NCBI RefSeq assembly: GCF_002894645.1
Contig: NZ_NCQY01000020.1
Location: 81,138 to 145,137 of the forward strand
Direction: 5' to 3'
Length of the DNA: 64,000 nucleotides
Origin: Salinibacter altiplanensis
GTDB lineage: Bacteria > Bacteroidota > Rhodothermia > Rhodothermales > Salinibacteraceae
Shown: in pieces, positions 36,702-45,982 of the stretch
How the letters are laid out: every line of letters starts with the position of its first letter
How positions within the stretch are numbered: position 1 is the stretch's first letter
Translations under genes and position numbers: made by a program
The notes under the pieces: model-generated
What the model was told of the DNA's origin: nothing
Databases searched by the model: none
Seen by the model: the letters and a program-made list of their open reading frames with translations, nothing else

Positions 36702-37877
36702 TTACGTGTGGGGCGGCGTGTAGGAGGCGTCGACCCAGGCCTGCTTCTCGCTGCTTTCGAGCGCGGTCTGGATGAAGTGGACGCCGGTAGCTCCGTCCTG
36801 TACCGTCGGGAAGTCGCGGGCCCACGGGGGGGGAGCTTCCCCGGCCTCGTGGGCGGCGATGGCGTGGGCCACGCTATGATAGAGGTTGGCAAACGCCTCA
36901 ATGAAGCCTTCGGGGTGGCCCTGCGGGGTGCGGACAAAGGGCTGCACCGAGTCGGCAAGGGAGGCGCGGCCGTGGCTGTAGATTTTTTGGGGGGCCTCGC
37001 CGTTGATGTCGGTGAGGAGCGTGAGGCGGTGCGGGTCCTCCTGGCGCCAGTCGAGCCCGGCCTCGGTGCCGTAGACCCGAAGGCGAAGGTTGTTTTCCTC
37101 GCCCGCCGCGATCTGCGAGAAGTGGATGAGGCCGCGCACGCCCCCCTCGTACCGGGCCAGGATGCTGGCGTCGTCGTCGACGGGGCGCCCCGCCACGACC
37201 GTCCCCACGTCGGCGCACATGCGCTCCAGAGACAGGCCCGTCACGTACCGGGCCAGGTGCTCGGCGTGGGTCCCGATGTCGCCCAGCGCGCCGGCCCCGG
37301 CCTTCTCCGGGTCGGTTCGCCAGGCGGCCTGCTTGTTGCCCTCGTCTTCGAGGCGCCGGTTGAGCCAGCCCTGCGGGTACTCCACCACGACCTTGCGCAG
37401 CTCGCCGAGGCGGCCCTGCTCCACCAGTGCCCGCGCCTGCTTCACCAGTGGGTAGCCGGCATAGTTGTGCGTGAGGCAGAACACCACGTCCTGCTCGTCG
37501 ACGCGCCGACACAGGTCTTCGGCGTCCTCGAGGGTGGTTGTCATCGGCTTGTCGCAGATGATGTGGACCCCCTGGTCGATGAAGGTGCGGGCCACGTCGT
37601 GGTGCAGGAAGTTGGGTGTGACGATGGAGACGACGTCGATCCCGTCGGGCCGTCGGGCCTCCGCGCGCGCCATTTCCTCGTAGGTGTCGTAGACCCGGTC
37701 GGGGTCGAGGTGTAGGTTGGCGCCCTGGCGCCGGGACTTTTCGGGGACGGAGGAAAAGGCACCGGCGACGAGGTTCATCTCTCCATCCAGGGCGGCGGCG
37801 GAGCGGTGCACGGCACCGATGAAGGCGTCAGGGCCGCCTCCGACCATGCCGTAGCGAATTGGGCGATCAAGAGCCAT
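36702..37877 (-). CDS. Cytoplasmic Gfo/Idh/MocA family oxidoreductase
   Basis: A 391-residue oxidoreductase without signal peptide, beginning MALDRPIRYGMVGGGPDAFIG. The catalytic Lys-Pro appears as HIICDKPMTTTLEDAEDL, followed by FCLTHNYAGYPLVKQARALV and the substrate domain (KAGAGALGDIGTHAEHLARYV, with His typical of the active site). Close relatives oxidise or reduce keto-sugars or inositols; substrate unassigned. It is transcribed toward DUF1080, 98 bases away. Unlike the first Gfo protein it would act in the cytoplasm, so the two are not simple duplicates. Confidence 0.93.
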   Translation of the reverse strand: MALDRPIRYGMVGGGPDAFIGAVHRSAAALDGEMNLVAGAFSSVPEKSRRQGANLHLDPDRVYDTYEEMARAEARRPDGIDVVSIVTPNFLHHDVARTFIDQGVHIICDKPMTTTLEDAEDLCRRVDEQDVVFCLTHNYAGYPLVKQARALVEQGRLGELRKVVVEYPQGWLNRRLEDEGNKQAAWRTDPEKAGAGALGDIGTHAEHLARYVTGLSLERMCADVGTVVAGRPVDDDASILARYEGGVRGLIHFSQIAAGEENNLRLRVYGTEAGLDWRQEDPHRLTLLTDINGEAPQKIYSHGRASLADSVQPFVRTPQGHPEGFIEAFANLYHSVAHAIAAHEAGEAPPPWARDFPTVQDGATGVHFIQTALESSEKQAWVDASYTPPHT

Positions 37878-38357
37878 GAAGACCGTTGAGGGACGTGAAA
37901 CGAGTGCCTTCGAGAGACTGAAGGGAGTTCGAAGAAGCCCCGTGTGTGCCACCTGGCGACCGGGGCTTCTGGGCGAGTGTACGGGGGCGAGGAGACGAGA
38001 AAACGATGTGGGACGGAGGGCCGGGCCACACGAGAGACCCCTTGCCTCTGAAGAGTCGCCTCGCCGCGGTGGACGATGCATACACCGAGGCAGGGACGAC
38101 CCCGTGTCGTGCAGTCAAAAGTCGTGTGTCGCCCCGTCAATCTCAAACGCTGGTCAATTGGAAACACCGAGTATGTCCCGATGCGGCAGCGGGCGTCTCA
38201 TGGGGGGCGGCCCGAACCGGAGGCCTCGAGACAACCGGCGGACGCGCCCCGAATATGCCCCCGAATTTTGGTCGTCAATCCTGCTGCTCCCACAGCCGGA
38301 AGGTCTTGGTCCAGGAGCCCTGGCGGGAATTCCGCCCGATCCCGAGCCCCTCGTTGT
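37878..38357. other. 480-base intergenic region between Gfo gene and epimerase-like gene
   Basis: No gene seen. Both flanking genes are on the minus strand. The region holds a 10-base-pair inverted repeat (listed separately) and the presumed promoter of the Gfo/DUF1080/Gfo group. Confidence 0.5.
37933..37970 (-). promoter_or_regulatory. Strong inverted repeat in the leader of the Gfo/DUF1080 group
   Basis: AGAAGCCCCG (37933-37942) and CGGGGCTTCT (37961-37970) are perfect complements with an 18-base loop, 55 bases before the Gfo start at 37877. No T-tract follows on either strand, so it is less like a terminator than an operator or a structured leader. Confidence 0.4.
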
Positions 38358-39326
38358 TCAAGGAGACGCGTTCTCGAGCTGGTTGCGCACGTCGACGAGA
38401 AGCTGCTTCGTTGCCCGAATGCCCTCCCGCTCACTCAGTCCGTCGCCCTCGTATTCGATGCCCACGTGGCCCCGATACCCCGCGTCGAGCACGATGCGCA
38501 TTAGCTTCGCGTAGTCGAGGGTGGCCTCCTGCCCCTGGTCGTTGAATTCATATGTCTTTGCGCTGATGGCCTGCGCGTGGGGCATGAGGGTGCGGACTCC
38601 GTCGTACGGGTCGTACGACTCCCCCTCGCGGATCTGCCAGTTCCCAAAGTCCGGGAGTGTCCCACAGCGCGCATGGTCCACCGCGTTCATCACGCCGGCA
38701 AGCCATTCTGCATCGGACGAGAGGCCGCCGTGGTTCTCGACGAGTACGTTGATCTCCCGCTCGGCCGCAAACGCGGTGAGGCGACGAAGCCCGTCTGCCA
38801 CGCGCTTTTTCTGCTCGGGGGGCGATCCCTTGCCCCTCGTCTGAGCGTTCACGCGGATGGAGTGACACCCGAGGGCGGCGGCGGCCTCGACCCACTTGTG
38901 GTGGTTGGCCACGGCGGCGGCCCGCTCGGCCGAGTCCGGATGCCCGAGGGCCCCCTCCCCGTCGCACATGATGAGCAGGCTCTCCACCCCCGCGTCCTCG
39001 GCCCGGGTCTTCATTTCTTGCAGGTACTGTGCGTCCGTTGCCCGGTCCATGAAGAACTGGTTCACGTACTCGACAGCCCCGATGTTAAACGCGTCACGGG
39101 CCGCGCGGGCAAAGTCGAGGGGGGCGAGATCGCCGTCGAACAGGGCCCGGTGCAGGGACCACTGCCCGAGGGAAATGTCGTAGCGGGCACCCTTCCCGGT
39201 GGCGTCGCCCTCGCGCCCAGCCGTATCGGGGGGGCCCTCCGAGACACAGCCTCCCACGGGGAGGGCGGTGCCGAGGGCAACGGCGGCGGAGGTTTTCAGA
39301 AACGAGCGTCGGCTCGAAGCGGACAT
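38358..39326 (-). CDS. Tat-exported sugar phosphate isomerase/epimerase-like TIM-barrel lipoprotein
   Basis: A 322-residue protein of the xylose-isomerase-like TIM-barrel family. N-terminus [20 protein letters not shown] is a twin-arginine signal followed by PVGGC, a lipobox with C27. The barrel contains [47 protein letters not shown] (metal-ligand Glu and His), [12 protein letters not shown] and [18 protein letters not shown]. Such proteins isomerise or epimerise sugars or keto-sugars; an exported form beside Gfo/DUF1080 genes supports keto-glycoside metabolism. It is separated from the Gfo gene by 480 bases and is followed on the upstream side by nagB. Confidence 0.9.
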   Translation of the reverse strand: MSASSRRSFLKTSAAVALGTALPVGGCVSEGPPDTAGREGDATGKGARYDISLGQWSLHRALFDGDLAPLDFARAARDAFNIGAVEYVNQFFMDRATDAQYLQEMKTRAEDAGVESLLIMCDGEGALGHPDSAERAAAVANHHKWVEAAAALGCHSIRVNAQTRGKGSPPEQKKRVADGLRRLTAFAAEREINVLVENHGGLSSDAEWLAGVMNAVDHARCGTLPDFGNWQIREGESYDPYDGVRTLMPHAQAISAKTYEFNDQGQEATLDYAKLMRIVLDAGYRGHVGIEYEGDGLSEREGIRATKQLLVDVRNQLENASP

Positions 39327-39411
39327 GGGAGCACACAGGAGAGAGGAGAAGAAGGCGATGCCCGACCGATTGCAGCCCCACCGCCCATCGCCCCACGGTG
39401 CCGATGGAGCG

Positions 39412-41379
39412 TCAGGGCATGTCGTGGGTCGTCACGAACGCCTCGGCGGCGTAGAATTCCGGGAGGCCCAGGCCGTTCAGGGCGTCGGCGGTGTCGCGGT
39501 TGCGGTCGCGGGCTCGCTCCCAGAACTCGCGGTCGTCGTAGGCCCCGGGAAACATCGCCCGATCCTTCTGGCTCTCGTGCTTGAAGATGGCCTCCACCTT
39601 GCGGTCGAGGTCGGCTTTGGAGAGGGGCACGAACACGTCGGCCTCGTGGAGCGGCCACTCCTGCCACGCCCCTCGATACAGCCACACGAGGGGCCGAGGA
39701 CGGGGCATTTCGCTTGTGTCGGGGGCCTCTCCATTGGCCCCAGCTGGCACGCTGGTCTCGTCGGTGTACTGTCGGAGGGCCTGCTTGATGGCCTTGTAGC
39801 ACATCCGGTGCGTACCGTGGGGGTCCGAGAGGTCCCCGGCCACGAAGATGTGTGTGGGCTCGACCGCTGTCAGCAGGTCGTGCACCACCTCCACGTCCGC
39901 CTCCGTAATCGGATCCTTGCGCACGCGCCCCGTCTTGTAGAAGGGCATGTCCAGAAACTCGGCGTGATCGGCGTCCAGTCCCATGACCTCGATCGCCGCG
40001 ATCGCCTCGCCGTACCGGATGTGGGCCTTGAGGGTTTGTACCTCCGAGGGGTCTACCTCGGCCGGGTTCCGCCTGGCAAAAAAGGCCTCGATTTCGTCGC
40101 GTCGGCCGCGGAAGCCCGACAGGTCCTCTTCGCTCATGTTGAGCGTGTCGCTGCTGAGGCCGATGAAGCGGAGGTAGCGGCGCACGTCGGCGTCGAAGAC
40201 GGCCACCGACCCGTTTGTCATATACGAGACGGTGACGTCGTTGCCGTTCGACACGAGCGCATCGAACATGCCCCCCATCGAAATCACGTCGTCGTCCGGG
40301 TGGGGACTGAAGATGAGGACGCGCTCGTCGGAGGGCAGGTGCTCGCGGTACGTGATGCGCTGGCGCAGGTCCTCGAAGACCTCCCGGGCCAGATCGTCGA
40401 CGTCATCGTAGCGGTGCACCAGGCTGTGAAGCTGGTTCTGGTAGTAGTCGGACGCCTCGAGGCGAGGGATTGGGGTGTCGAGCGTCTCGGACAGCCAGAT
40501 GACGGCGCGCTTGGCCTTCTGGTCGGTCCAGTCGACCTCGCGGACGCGCCACGGCATCTTTTCGCGCGTGAGTTCGCCGGCGGCCGCCCGGTCGAGGTAA
40601 AAGGTGGCGTTGGGGTGGTCCTGCAGGTAGCTGGCCGTGACTTCCCGGGAGGGGGGCTCCTCTACGGCCCGCTGCACGATGGGGGCCTTGTGCTCGCCCG
40701 TCGCCATGAGCACAATCTCGTCGCAGTCGAGAATGGTGCCCACCCCCATCGTGATGGCTTCCTGGGGCACGTTGGCCTCCCCAAAAAAGTCGCTCGCAGC
40801 GTCCTTGCGCGTGATCTCGTCGAGGATCACCTGGCGGGTGCGCGTCTGCCGCCCGGAGCCCGGCTCGTTGAAGCCCACGTGGCCGGAGCGCCCGATGCCG
40901 AGCAGCATGAGGTCGATCCCGCCGGCCTTCTCGATCTCGTGCTCGTACTCCACACAGTGGCGCTCCACGTCGTCCGAGGGAATGTCGCCGCGAGGGATGT
41001 GGATCTGATCCCTCGGAATATTGACGTGGTTGAAGAGGTTCTCGTCCATGAACCGGTGGTAGCTCTGCAGGCTATTCGGGTCCATGGGGTAGTACTCGTC
41101 GAGGTTGAACGTCACCACGTTCGAGAGGTCGAGCCCGTCCTCTCGGTGCATCCGGACGAGCTCCTGATACACGCCAATGGGGGTGGACCCGGTCGGCAGC
41201 CCCAGCACTGCCTGCTGCTCGACGGCCTGTCGTTCCTCAATGAGGGTGGCAATGCGCCGGGCCACGCGGTGGGCCATCTCGCCTGGGTCATCGAAGATGA
41301 GGGTCTCGACCCGCTCGTGTTGCGTGTCGGGCCGAGTGGCATGATCGGAGGCGTTGACCGGGGGGGAGTACGAGTCCAT
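39412..41379 (-). CDS. nagB: Glucosamine-6-phosphate deaminase fused to a PIG-L/LmbE-type deacetylase domain
   Basis: A 655-residue two-domain enzyme. Residues about 25-290 are Nag[53 protein letters not shown] and [16 protein letters not shown], converting glucosamine 6-phosphate to fructose 6-phosphate and ammonia. After a linker of about 70 residues comes a PIG-L/LmbE domain with the zinc motif [14 protein letters not shown] and the distal His in [13 protein letters not shown], suggesting N-deacetylation of a sugar. The fusion is known in Bacteroidota. The frame is open past the chosen ATG 41379, but upstream residues are not family-like. Divergent from the GMC gene. Confidence 0.94.
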   Translation of the reverse strand: MDSYSPPVNASDHATRPDTQHERVETLIFDDPGEMAHRVARRIATLIEERQAVEQQAVLGLPTGSTPIGVYQELVRMHREDGLDLSNVVTFNLDEYYPMDPNSLQSYHRFMDENLFNHVNIPRDQIHIPRGDIPSDDVERHCVEYEHEIEKAGGIDLMLLGIGRSGHVGFNEPGSGRQTRTRQVILDEITRKDAASDFFGEANVPQEAITMGVGTILDCDEIVLMATGEHKAPIVQRAVEEPPSREVTASYLQDHPNATFYLDRAAAGELTREKMPWRVREVDWTDQKAKRAVIWLSETLDTPIPRLEASDYYQNQLHSLVHRYDDVDDLAREVFEDLRQRITYREHLPSDERVLIFSPHPDDDVISMGGMFDALVSNGNDVTVSYMTNGSVAVFDADVRRYLRFIGLSSDTLNMSEEDLSGFRGRRDEIEAFFARRNPAEVDPSEVQTLKAHIRYGEAIAAIEVMGLDADHAEFLDMPFYKTGRVRKDPITEADVEVVHDLLTAVEPTHIFVAGDLSDPHGTHRMCYKAIKQALRQYTDETSVPAGANGEAPDTSEMPRPRPLVWLYRGAWQEWPLHEADVFVPLSKADLDRKVEAIFKHESQKDRAMFPGAYDDREFWERARDRNRDTADALNGLGLPEFYAAEAFVTTHDMP

Positions 41380-41564
41380 GGCTCGGGGGCGGCGGTGATT
41401 TGTAGCGGAGGAACGCGCAGGGGGGCGTGGCGCTCGGGCCATGCATGATAGAAGACGGGACCCTCTGTAACAATATCGAGGGAAGTTCGGGACCGCTTCC
41501 AGATTGCACGGCCCGCGGAACCGGTTCCAATTTTCGACATGTCGGCCCAGGCCGAGACATTTGG

Positions 41565-41596
41565 TTGCGTCTGAATCCGCCTCGTAATTACGTTTC
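41565..41596 (+). promoter_or_regulatory. Putative promoter of the GMC dehydrogenase operon
   Basis: TTG at 41565-41567, 21 bases, then TACGTTTC at 41589-41596, one mismatch from TAnnTTTG and similar to the sprA -7 element. It is 37 bases before the GMC start. Confidence 0.4.
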
Positions 41597-41632
41597 AGGG
41601 GCGTTCGTCCCTCTTCACGTCTCCTTGCCTGC

Positions 41633-43366
41633 ATGCCCTTCATTCAAGAGACCCCCGACACGTACGATGTCTGCATTGTCGGCTCCGGAGCGGGAGGCAG
41701 CATGGCCGCAAAGGTGTTGGCGGAGGCTGGGGCCGACGTGGTGGTCCTGGAGGCCGGCCCCGAGTGGAGCGTCGAGGAGGACGGAGCGATGTTTGACTGG
41801 AACTACTCCTCGCCCCGCCGGGGCGCCTCGACGACGGCCCGTCCCTTCGGGGAAAAAGACGCCTGCCTCGGCGGGTGGGACATTGAGGGGGAGCCGTACA
41901 CGACCGCCGAGGGCACCAACTGGAACTGGTTCCGGGCCCGGATGCTGGGCGGGCGCACCCATCACTGGGGGCGCATCTCCCTTCGCTTCGGGCCGGACGA
42001 CTTCAACGGGCGGAGCGTGGACGGCCACGGGGAGGACTGGCCCATCGACTACTCAGACCTGAAGCCGTACTACGACCGGGTCGACCGGCTGATCGGCCTC
42101 TTCGGGTCGGAGGAGGGATTCTACAACGCCCCCGACGGGATTTTTATGGAGCCGCCCGAGCCCCGCTGCTACGAGAAGTTCATCAAACAGGGCGCGGAGG
42201 ACGTTGGCGTTCCGGTGATCCCGTCCCGCCTCTCAATCCTGACCGAGCCGCACAACGGCCGCGCTCCCTGCCACTACTGTGCGCAGTGCAACCGGGGCTG
42301 CACCACCCACTCGAACTTCTCGGCGCCGCCGGTGCTGCTGGACCCGGCCCTGCAGACCGGCAACGTGACCCTGGTCACCCACGCGATGGCCCGGGAGGTG
42401 ACGACCGACCAGGAGGGGCAGGCCACCGGCGTCTCTTACGTCGACACCCGGAGCCGCCGGGAGCAGAAGGTAAAGGCCGACGTGGTGGTCCTGGCCGCCA
42501 GCGCGTGTGAGTCGGCCCGCCTCCTCCTGAACTCTACCTCCCGCCAGCACCCGAACGGCCTGGCCAACTCCAGCGGCGCGGTTGGGCGCTACCTGATGGA
42601 CTCGACGGGGGCGACCGTCATGGGCGTGGCCCCGCAGCTGATGGACCAGCCGGCCCACAACTGCGACGGGGTCGGGGGCATGCACGCCTACATCCCGTGG
42701 TGGGCCCACGACCAGGCCCTCGACTTCCCGCGGGGCTACCACTTTGAGCTGTGGGGCGGGCGCGGCATGCCGGGCTACGGCTTTGGGAGCGGCATTCAAA
42801 ACCTCAACGGCCTGTTTCCCGGCGACGAGGAGACGAAGAAGAAAGGCGGGGGTGGCTACGGCCAGCAGCTGAAGAACGACTACCGTCGCTTCTACGGCGC
42901 CACGGTGGGAATGTCCGGGCGGGGCGAGTCGATTGCCCGCCGGGACAACTACTGCGAGATCGACCCGGACACGCGCGACGAGTACGGCATTCCGGTCCTT
43001 CGCTTTCATCATTCTTGGGGGGAGGAGGAGTACCGGCAGGTCAAGCACATGCAGGAAAAGGGGCGCGAGATTCTGCGGTCGGCCGGGGCCGAGCCGCTCG
43101 GGTCGGTGCCGAGCAAAGAGGACGGGTACGGCATCACCATGCCCGGGGAGATCATCCACGAGTCCGGCGTGACCCGCATGGGCACCGATCCGGAGACCTC
43201 AGTGCTCAACGCGCAGTGTCAGGCCCACGACGTGGACAACCTGTTCGTGGCCGACGCCGGGCCGTTCACGTCGATGCCGCACAAGAACCCGACCTGGACC
43301 ATCCTCGCCCTCTCGATGCGCACCTCGGAGTACATCATCGACCAGCGTACGAAGGGCAACATCTGA
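41633..43366 (+). CDS. GMC-family oxidoreductase, gluconate-dehydrogenase-type FAD subunit
   Basis: A 577-residue flavoprotein. FAD-binding start YDVCIVGSGAGGSMAAKVLA and VVVLEAGPEW; a loop WNWFRARMLGGRTHHWGRIS typical of GMC enzymes; a Cys-rich segment CHYCAQCNRGCTTHSNF; and the C-terminal active-site regions HESGVTRMGTD and MPHKNPTWTILALSMR with the His-Asn pair. It has no signal peptide and is followed 98 bases on by a subunit-3 gene with a Tat signal, which in this family carries the FAD subunit across the membrane. Likely oxidises a sugar or glycoside in the periplasm, perhaps to the 3-keto form. Confidence 0.93.
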   Translation: MPFIQETPDTYDVCIVGSGAGGSMAAKVLAEAGADVVVLEAGPEWSVEEDGAMFDWNYSSPRRGASTTARPFGEKDACLGGWDIEGEPYTTAEGTNWNWFRARMLGGRTHHWGRISLRFGPDDFNGRSVDGHGEDWPIDYSDLKPYYDRVDRLIGLFGSEEGFYNAPDGIFMEPPEPRCYEKFIKQGAEDVGVPVIPSRLSILTEPHNGRAPCHYCAQCNRGCTTHSNFSAPPVLLDPALQTGNVTLVTHAMAREVTTDQEGQATGVSYVDTRSRREQKVKADVVVLAASACESARLLLNSTSRQHPNGLANSSGAVGRYLMDSTGATVMGVAPQLMDQPAHNCDGVGGMHAYIPWWAHDQALDFPRGYHFELWGGRGMPGYGFGSGIQNLNGLFPGDEETKKKGGGGYGQQLKNDYRRFYGATVGMSGRGESIARRDNYCEIDPDTRDEYGIPVLRFHHSWGEEEYRQVKHMQEKGREILRSAGAEPLGSVPSKEDGYGITMPGEIIHESGVTRMGTDPETSVLNAQCQAHDVDNLFVADAGPFTSMPHKNPTWTILALSMRTSEYIIDQRTKGNI

Positions 43367-43464
43367 GCCGCCAGGCCTTCGGTCTTTGTCGCCGACAACC
43401 GGTGAGGCCGGACGCGTCCCCCGTCCCTTTCTGCACTCGTTCCCTCAACGTGTTCCCGACGCCC

Positions 43465-44091
43465 ATGAGCGACCTCAGCCGCCGCGACGCCCTCAAACTG
43501 CTGGGCCTTATGGCGGCCGCGCCCACCTTCAGCGTGGCCTGTTCCTCCGAAGAAGTGCAGCGGGCCCGCGAGCAACAATCGCAGTCGGCCCCGACCCAGC
43601 CGGAGCCGCAGGACTACGACCGCCGGCTTTTCACGGACCACGAGCATGAGACCGTCTGCGTCCTCGTCGATTGGATCATCCCGGCCGACGACCGCTCCGG
43701 CAGTGCCACGGACGCGGGCGTGCCGGCATTTATCGACTTCATCCTGACCGATGAGGCGCTGCCGGATCGGGACGAGCAGCAGGCCGCCTTCCGCGGGGGA
43801 CTGGCGTGGGTCGACTACACGTGCCTCGACCGGCACGACGCCCCTTTTATCGAGTGCACCGAGGCCCAACAGCAGGCCCTGCTCGACGACATCGCGTGGC
43901 CGGAGGCCGCCGGGCCGACGATGCGGCCCGGGGTGGAGTTCTTCAACAGCCTCCGCGACCTGACCGCGTCGGGCTTCTTTAGCTCAGAGATGGGAATGGA
44001 GGATCTGCAGTACCAGGGCAATCAGTTCGTGGCCGAATGGACCGGCTGCCCCGACAGGGTGATTCAGCACATCGGGCTGGACGCGACATGA
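43465..44091 (+). CDS. Gluconate 2-dehydrogenase subunit 3 family protein
   Basis: A 208-residue partner of the GMC flavoprotein. MSDLSRRDALKLLGLMAAAP is a twin-arginine signal, followed by TFSVAC, a lipobox-like Cys26. The family core reads HEHETVCVLVDWIIPADDRSGSATDAGVPAFIDFI with FRGGLAWVDYTCLDRH after it. The family's third component, a multihaem cytochrome c, is not adjacent, so the electron acceptor is unknown. The stop codon is followed within a few bases by the left end of an apparent insertion-sequence remnant. Confidence 0.92.
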   Translation: MSDLSRRDALKLLGLMAAAPTFSVACSSEEVQRAREQQSQSAPTQPEPQDYDRRLFTDHEHETVCVLVDWIIPADDRSGSATDAGVPAFIDFILTDEALPDRDEQQAAFRGGLAWVDYTCLDRHDAPFIECTEAQQQALLDDIAWPEAAGPTMRPGVEFFNSLRDLTASGFFSSEMGMEDLQYQGNQFVAEWTGCPDRVIQHIGLDAT

Positions 44092-44402
44092 GGGTTGAGA
44101 ACCTGTTTCAATTTCTGTCTCGGGGCTCCGAGCGGCAGTGAGGGCCTACACATCGCCTCCGGTCTTGGGCGGCAGCACTCTGAACGCACTTCACGGCACG
44201 GCAGCACTAGCTTCGCGTCGCGTCGCTGGCGCTCAGGGCGCTCCACGACAGCCCTCGACCCTGAGTCGATTGTCGGCTCATCGATGCTCGCTCCCCCCAT
44301 CCGATCCAAAATCAACATACCAGGTTCTGAGACACGCCCCCCAGAGGCTTGTGCCCATCCTTCGAACTCCAGGTATGGGGAAGCAAGACCGGCCTGTATG
44401 CT
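44092..44402. mobile_element. Probable insertion-sequence remnant or MITE-like element
   Basis: A gene-free 311-base stretch. AGAACCTG at 44098-44105 (in TTGAGAACCTGTTTCA) and its complement CAGGTTCT at 44321-44328 (followed by GAGACACGCCCC) face each other about 230 bases apart. Ends of this kind (GAGAACCTGTTTC) occur in IS5-related elements. One plus-strand frame between them encodes STTALDPESIVGSSM, which recalls the IDSQSV region of IS5-family transposases, but it is too short and decayed to be sure. No target-site duplication was established. Confidence 0.45.
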
Positions 44403-45749
44403 TCAGCGGAAGGTCGCCTCGATGGCGTTCGTGAAGTGAACCGCCGCGTCGCTATAGATGTTGACCTGATAGGGCCGAAACACATCGCCCGAGATGATTT
44501 GGGAGGCGTCGCTCCAGCTCTCTGTCGTGCGCAGGCGCTTCAGGACGTCCCGGTAGGCGTCCCGGTCGCCGTCGAAGAGGGCCTCTACGTACACCTCGCG
44601 CTTCGGCGTGTGCGACGGCCCGAACACCTCCTGTTCCAGGGCCGACAGGTCGTCATCGGGGTCGGAGACGGGCGATCGTCCGTCCGACGACGAGGATGGT
44701 ACGTCGGTGGGAGATGATGTGTCGGGCTCCACGGGTTTGTCCGAGGGACTCTGTTGAAACTGGGCCCAGAGGGGCTGGGCATCCTCGTCGGACGCGTCCG
44801 TCTCGGTACGCCGTTGGCCGGCGTGTTGCTCGAACTGCTTCCACATCGGGGTGGCCTCGGGGGCGGCCTCCGACGAAGCGTTCGGGGACGGATCGGAGGC
44901 CCCGTCGGCCGACGTGTGGAGGTCGGGGTCCAGGGGGGCGTCCGGCACGTCGCGAGGCTCGGTGGTGTGGTTGGGGGAGACATCCCCGGTAGAGGCGGTG
45001 TCGAGGAGGCGTTGAAGCGTGTCGGGGGATACAGTGTTGGCGTCCTCGGTCCGTTCGTGGGTGGTGAGGCGCTCCACGAGGGGGGCGGCGTTCTTTTCCT
45101 CAAAGAACGTGCGCAGGAGAGAGAGCGGGACTTGCGTCCGCCCGGTGGCGCAACGGGCCGTCTCGAAGAGGGGATCGAGGAGGTCGAGCCAGCGGCCCGC
45201 CTCGAAGTCCGCCGTTATGCGCTCGTCGACGCGCCGGAGGACGTGCTCAAAGGCGTCCGGGGAGAAGGCGTCCCGGTCCTGCTTCTCGGCGGAGGCCTGC
45301 ACGGCGTTCCGAAGGTAGGCGTACGGCCCGAAGAAGCGCATGCGCCACTGCACCTGCGGCACCGGCACCGCCCCGGCCGCGTCCTCGAAGACAAAGGCGC
45401 TCAGCGTGGGGACCGGGCGCACGAGGTAGTTCGTCGTGCGGCGGGCGGCGGTGCGAAGCGTGTCGGTCCACTGGCCGCGCGGCACCTGCAGGTGCTGTTC
45501 CGCCGCGTCGAGGAACGCGTGGGTGGCGTCTTCCATCTCCGGATGGTCGTAGTCCACCCAGTCGGTCCGGGCCCGGCGCAGCTGGCGCGTTTCGCGTCGG
45601 TGGTGGTGCCGAAGAAGATGGGACAGGTAGTGTCGGAGAGGGGCCGGCATTGCGTCCGCCGTCCAGTCCGTTTTCGTGTAGGCCCGGTCGGCGGGAAAGG
45701 CGTCGAGCAGGCGCTCCGAGAGGGCGTCGGCGAGCGAACGCGTGGACAT
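44403..45749 (-). CDS. Hypothetical protein with Asp/Ser/Pro-rich middle
   Basis: A 448-residue protein I do not recognise. Residues 1-220 are mainly helical with His/Arg-rich stretches (APLRHYLSHLLRHHHRRETR, QWRMRFFGPYAYLRNAVQ); 220-370 are a disordered Asp/Ser/Pro-rich region with two short similar motifs, TPMWKQFEQHAG and QPLWAQFQQSPS; and 370-448 form a compact end (EREVYVEALFDGDRDAYRDV-like, VFRPYQVNIYSDAAVHFTNAI). No signal or membrane span. ATG 45749 was chosen; an ATG 11 codons upstream (45782) also works. Divergent from the membrane protein at 45983. Confidence 0.7.
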   Translation of the reverse strand: MSTRSLADALSERLLDAFPADRAYTKTDWTADAMPAPLRHYLSHLLRHHHRRETRQLRRARTDWVDYDHPEMEDATHAFLDAAEQHLQVPRGQWTDTLRTAARRTTNYLVRPVPTLSAFVFEDAAGAVPVPQVQWRMRFFGPYAYLRNAVQASAEKQDRDAFSPDAFEHVLRRVDERITADFEAGRWLDLLDPLFETARCATGRTQVPLSLLRTFFEEKNAAPLVERLTTHERTEDANTVSPDTLQRLLDTASTGDVSPNHTTEPRDVPDAPLDPDLHTSADGASDPSPNASSEAAPEATPMWKQFEQHAGQRRTETDASDEDAQPLWAQFQQSPSDKPVEPDTSSPTDVPSSSSDGRSPVSDPDDDLSALEQEVFGPSHTPKREVYVEALFDGDRDAYRDVLKRLRTTESWSDASQIISGDVFRPYQVNIYSDAAVHFTNAIEATFR

Positions 45750-45982
45750 GTGGGGCGCGGCGGACAGTGCGGAGCAGTGCATTGAACCGTGGTGTCTACG
45801 TGCAGGTTGGAGAAGAGGTTTTCGGAAGGGAGACGGCGCCGCATTTCTCTTTTCGGGAGACAGTGTGTTCGGTGCGGCCAGGGGGCATTTGGTCTGATTT
45901 TCCCAGGGGCGCATGGACACGGAGGCCTGCTTGGCAATACGTTCTCTCAACCATTGGCTCCCCAAAACCCTCTCCCGCTGTC

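Noticed and set aside
39199-41448. Plus-strand open frame of 749 codons opposite nagB
   Set aside because: Shadow of the NagB-PIG-L gene, whose catalytic motifs are on the minus strand.
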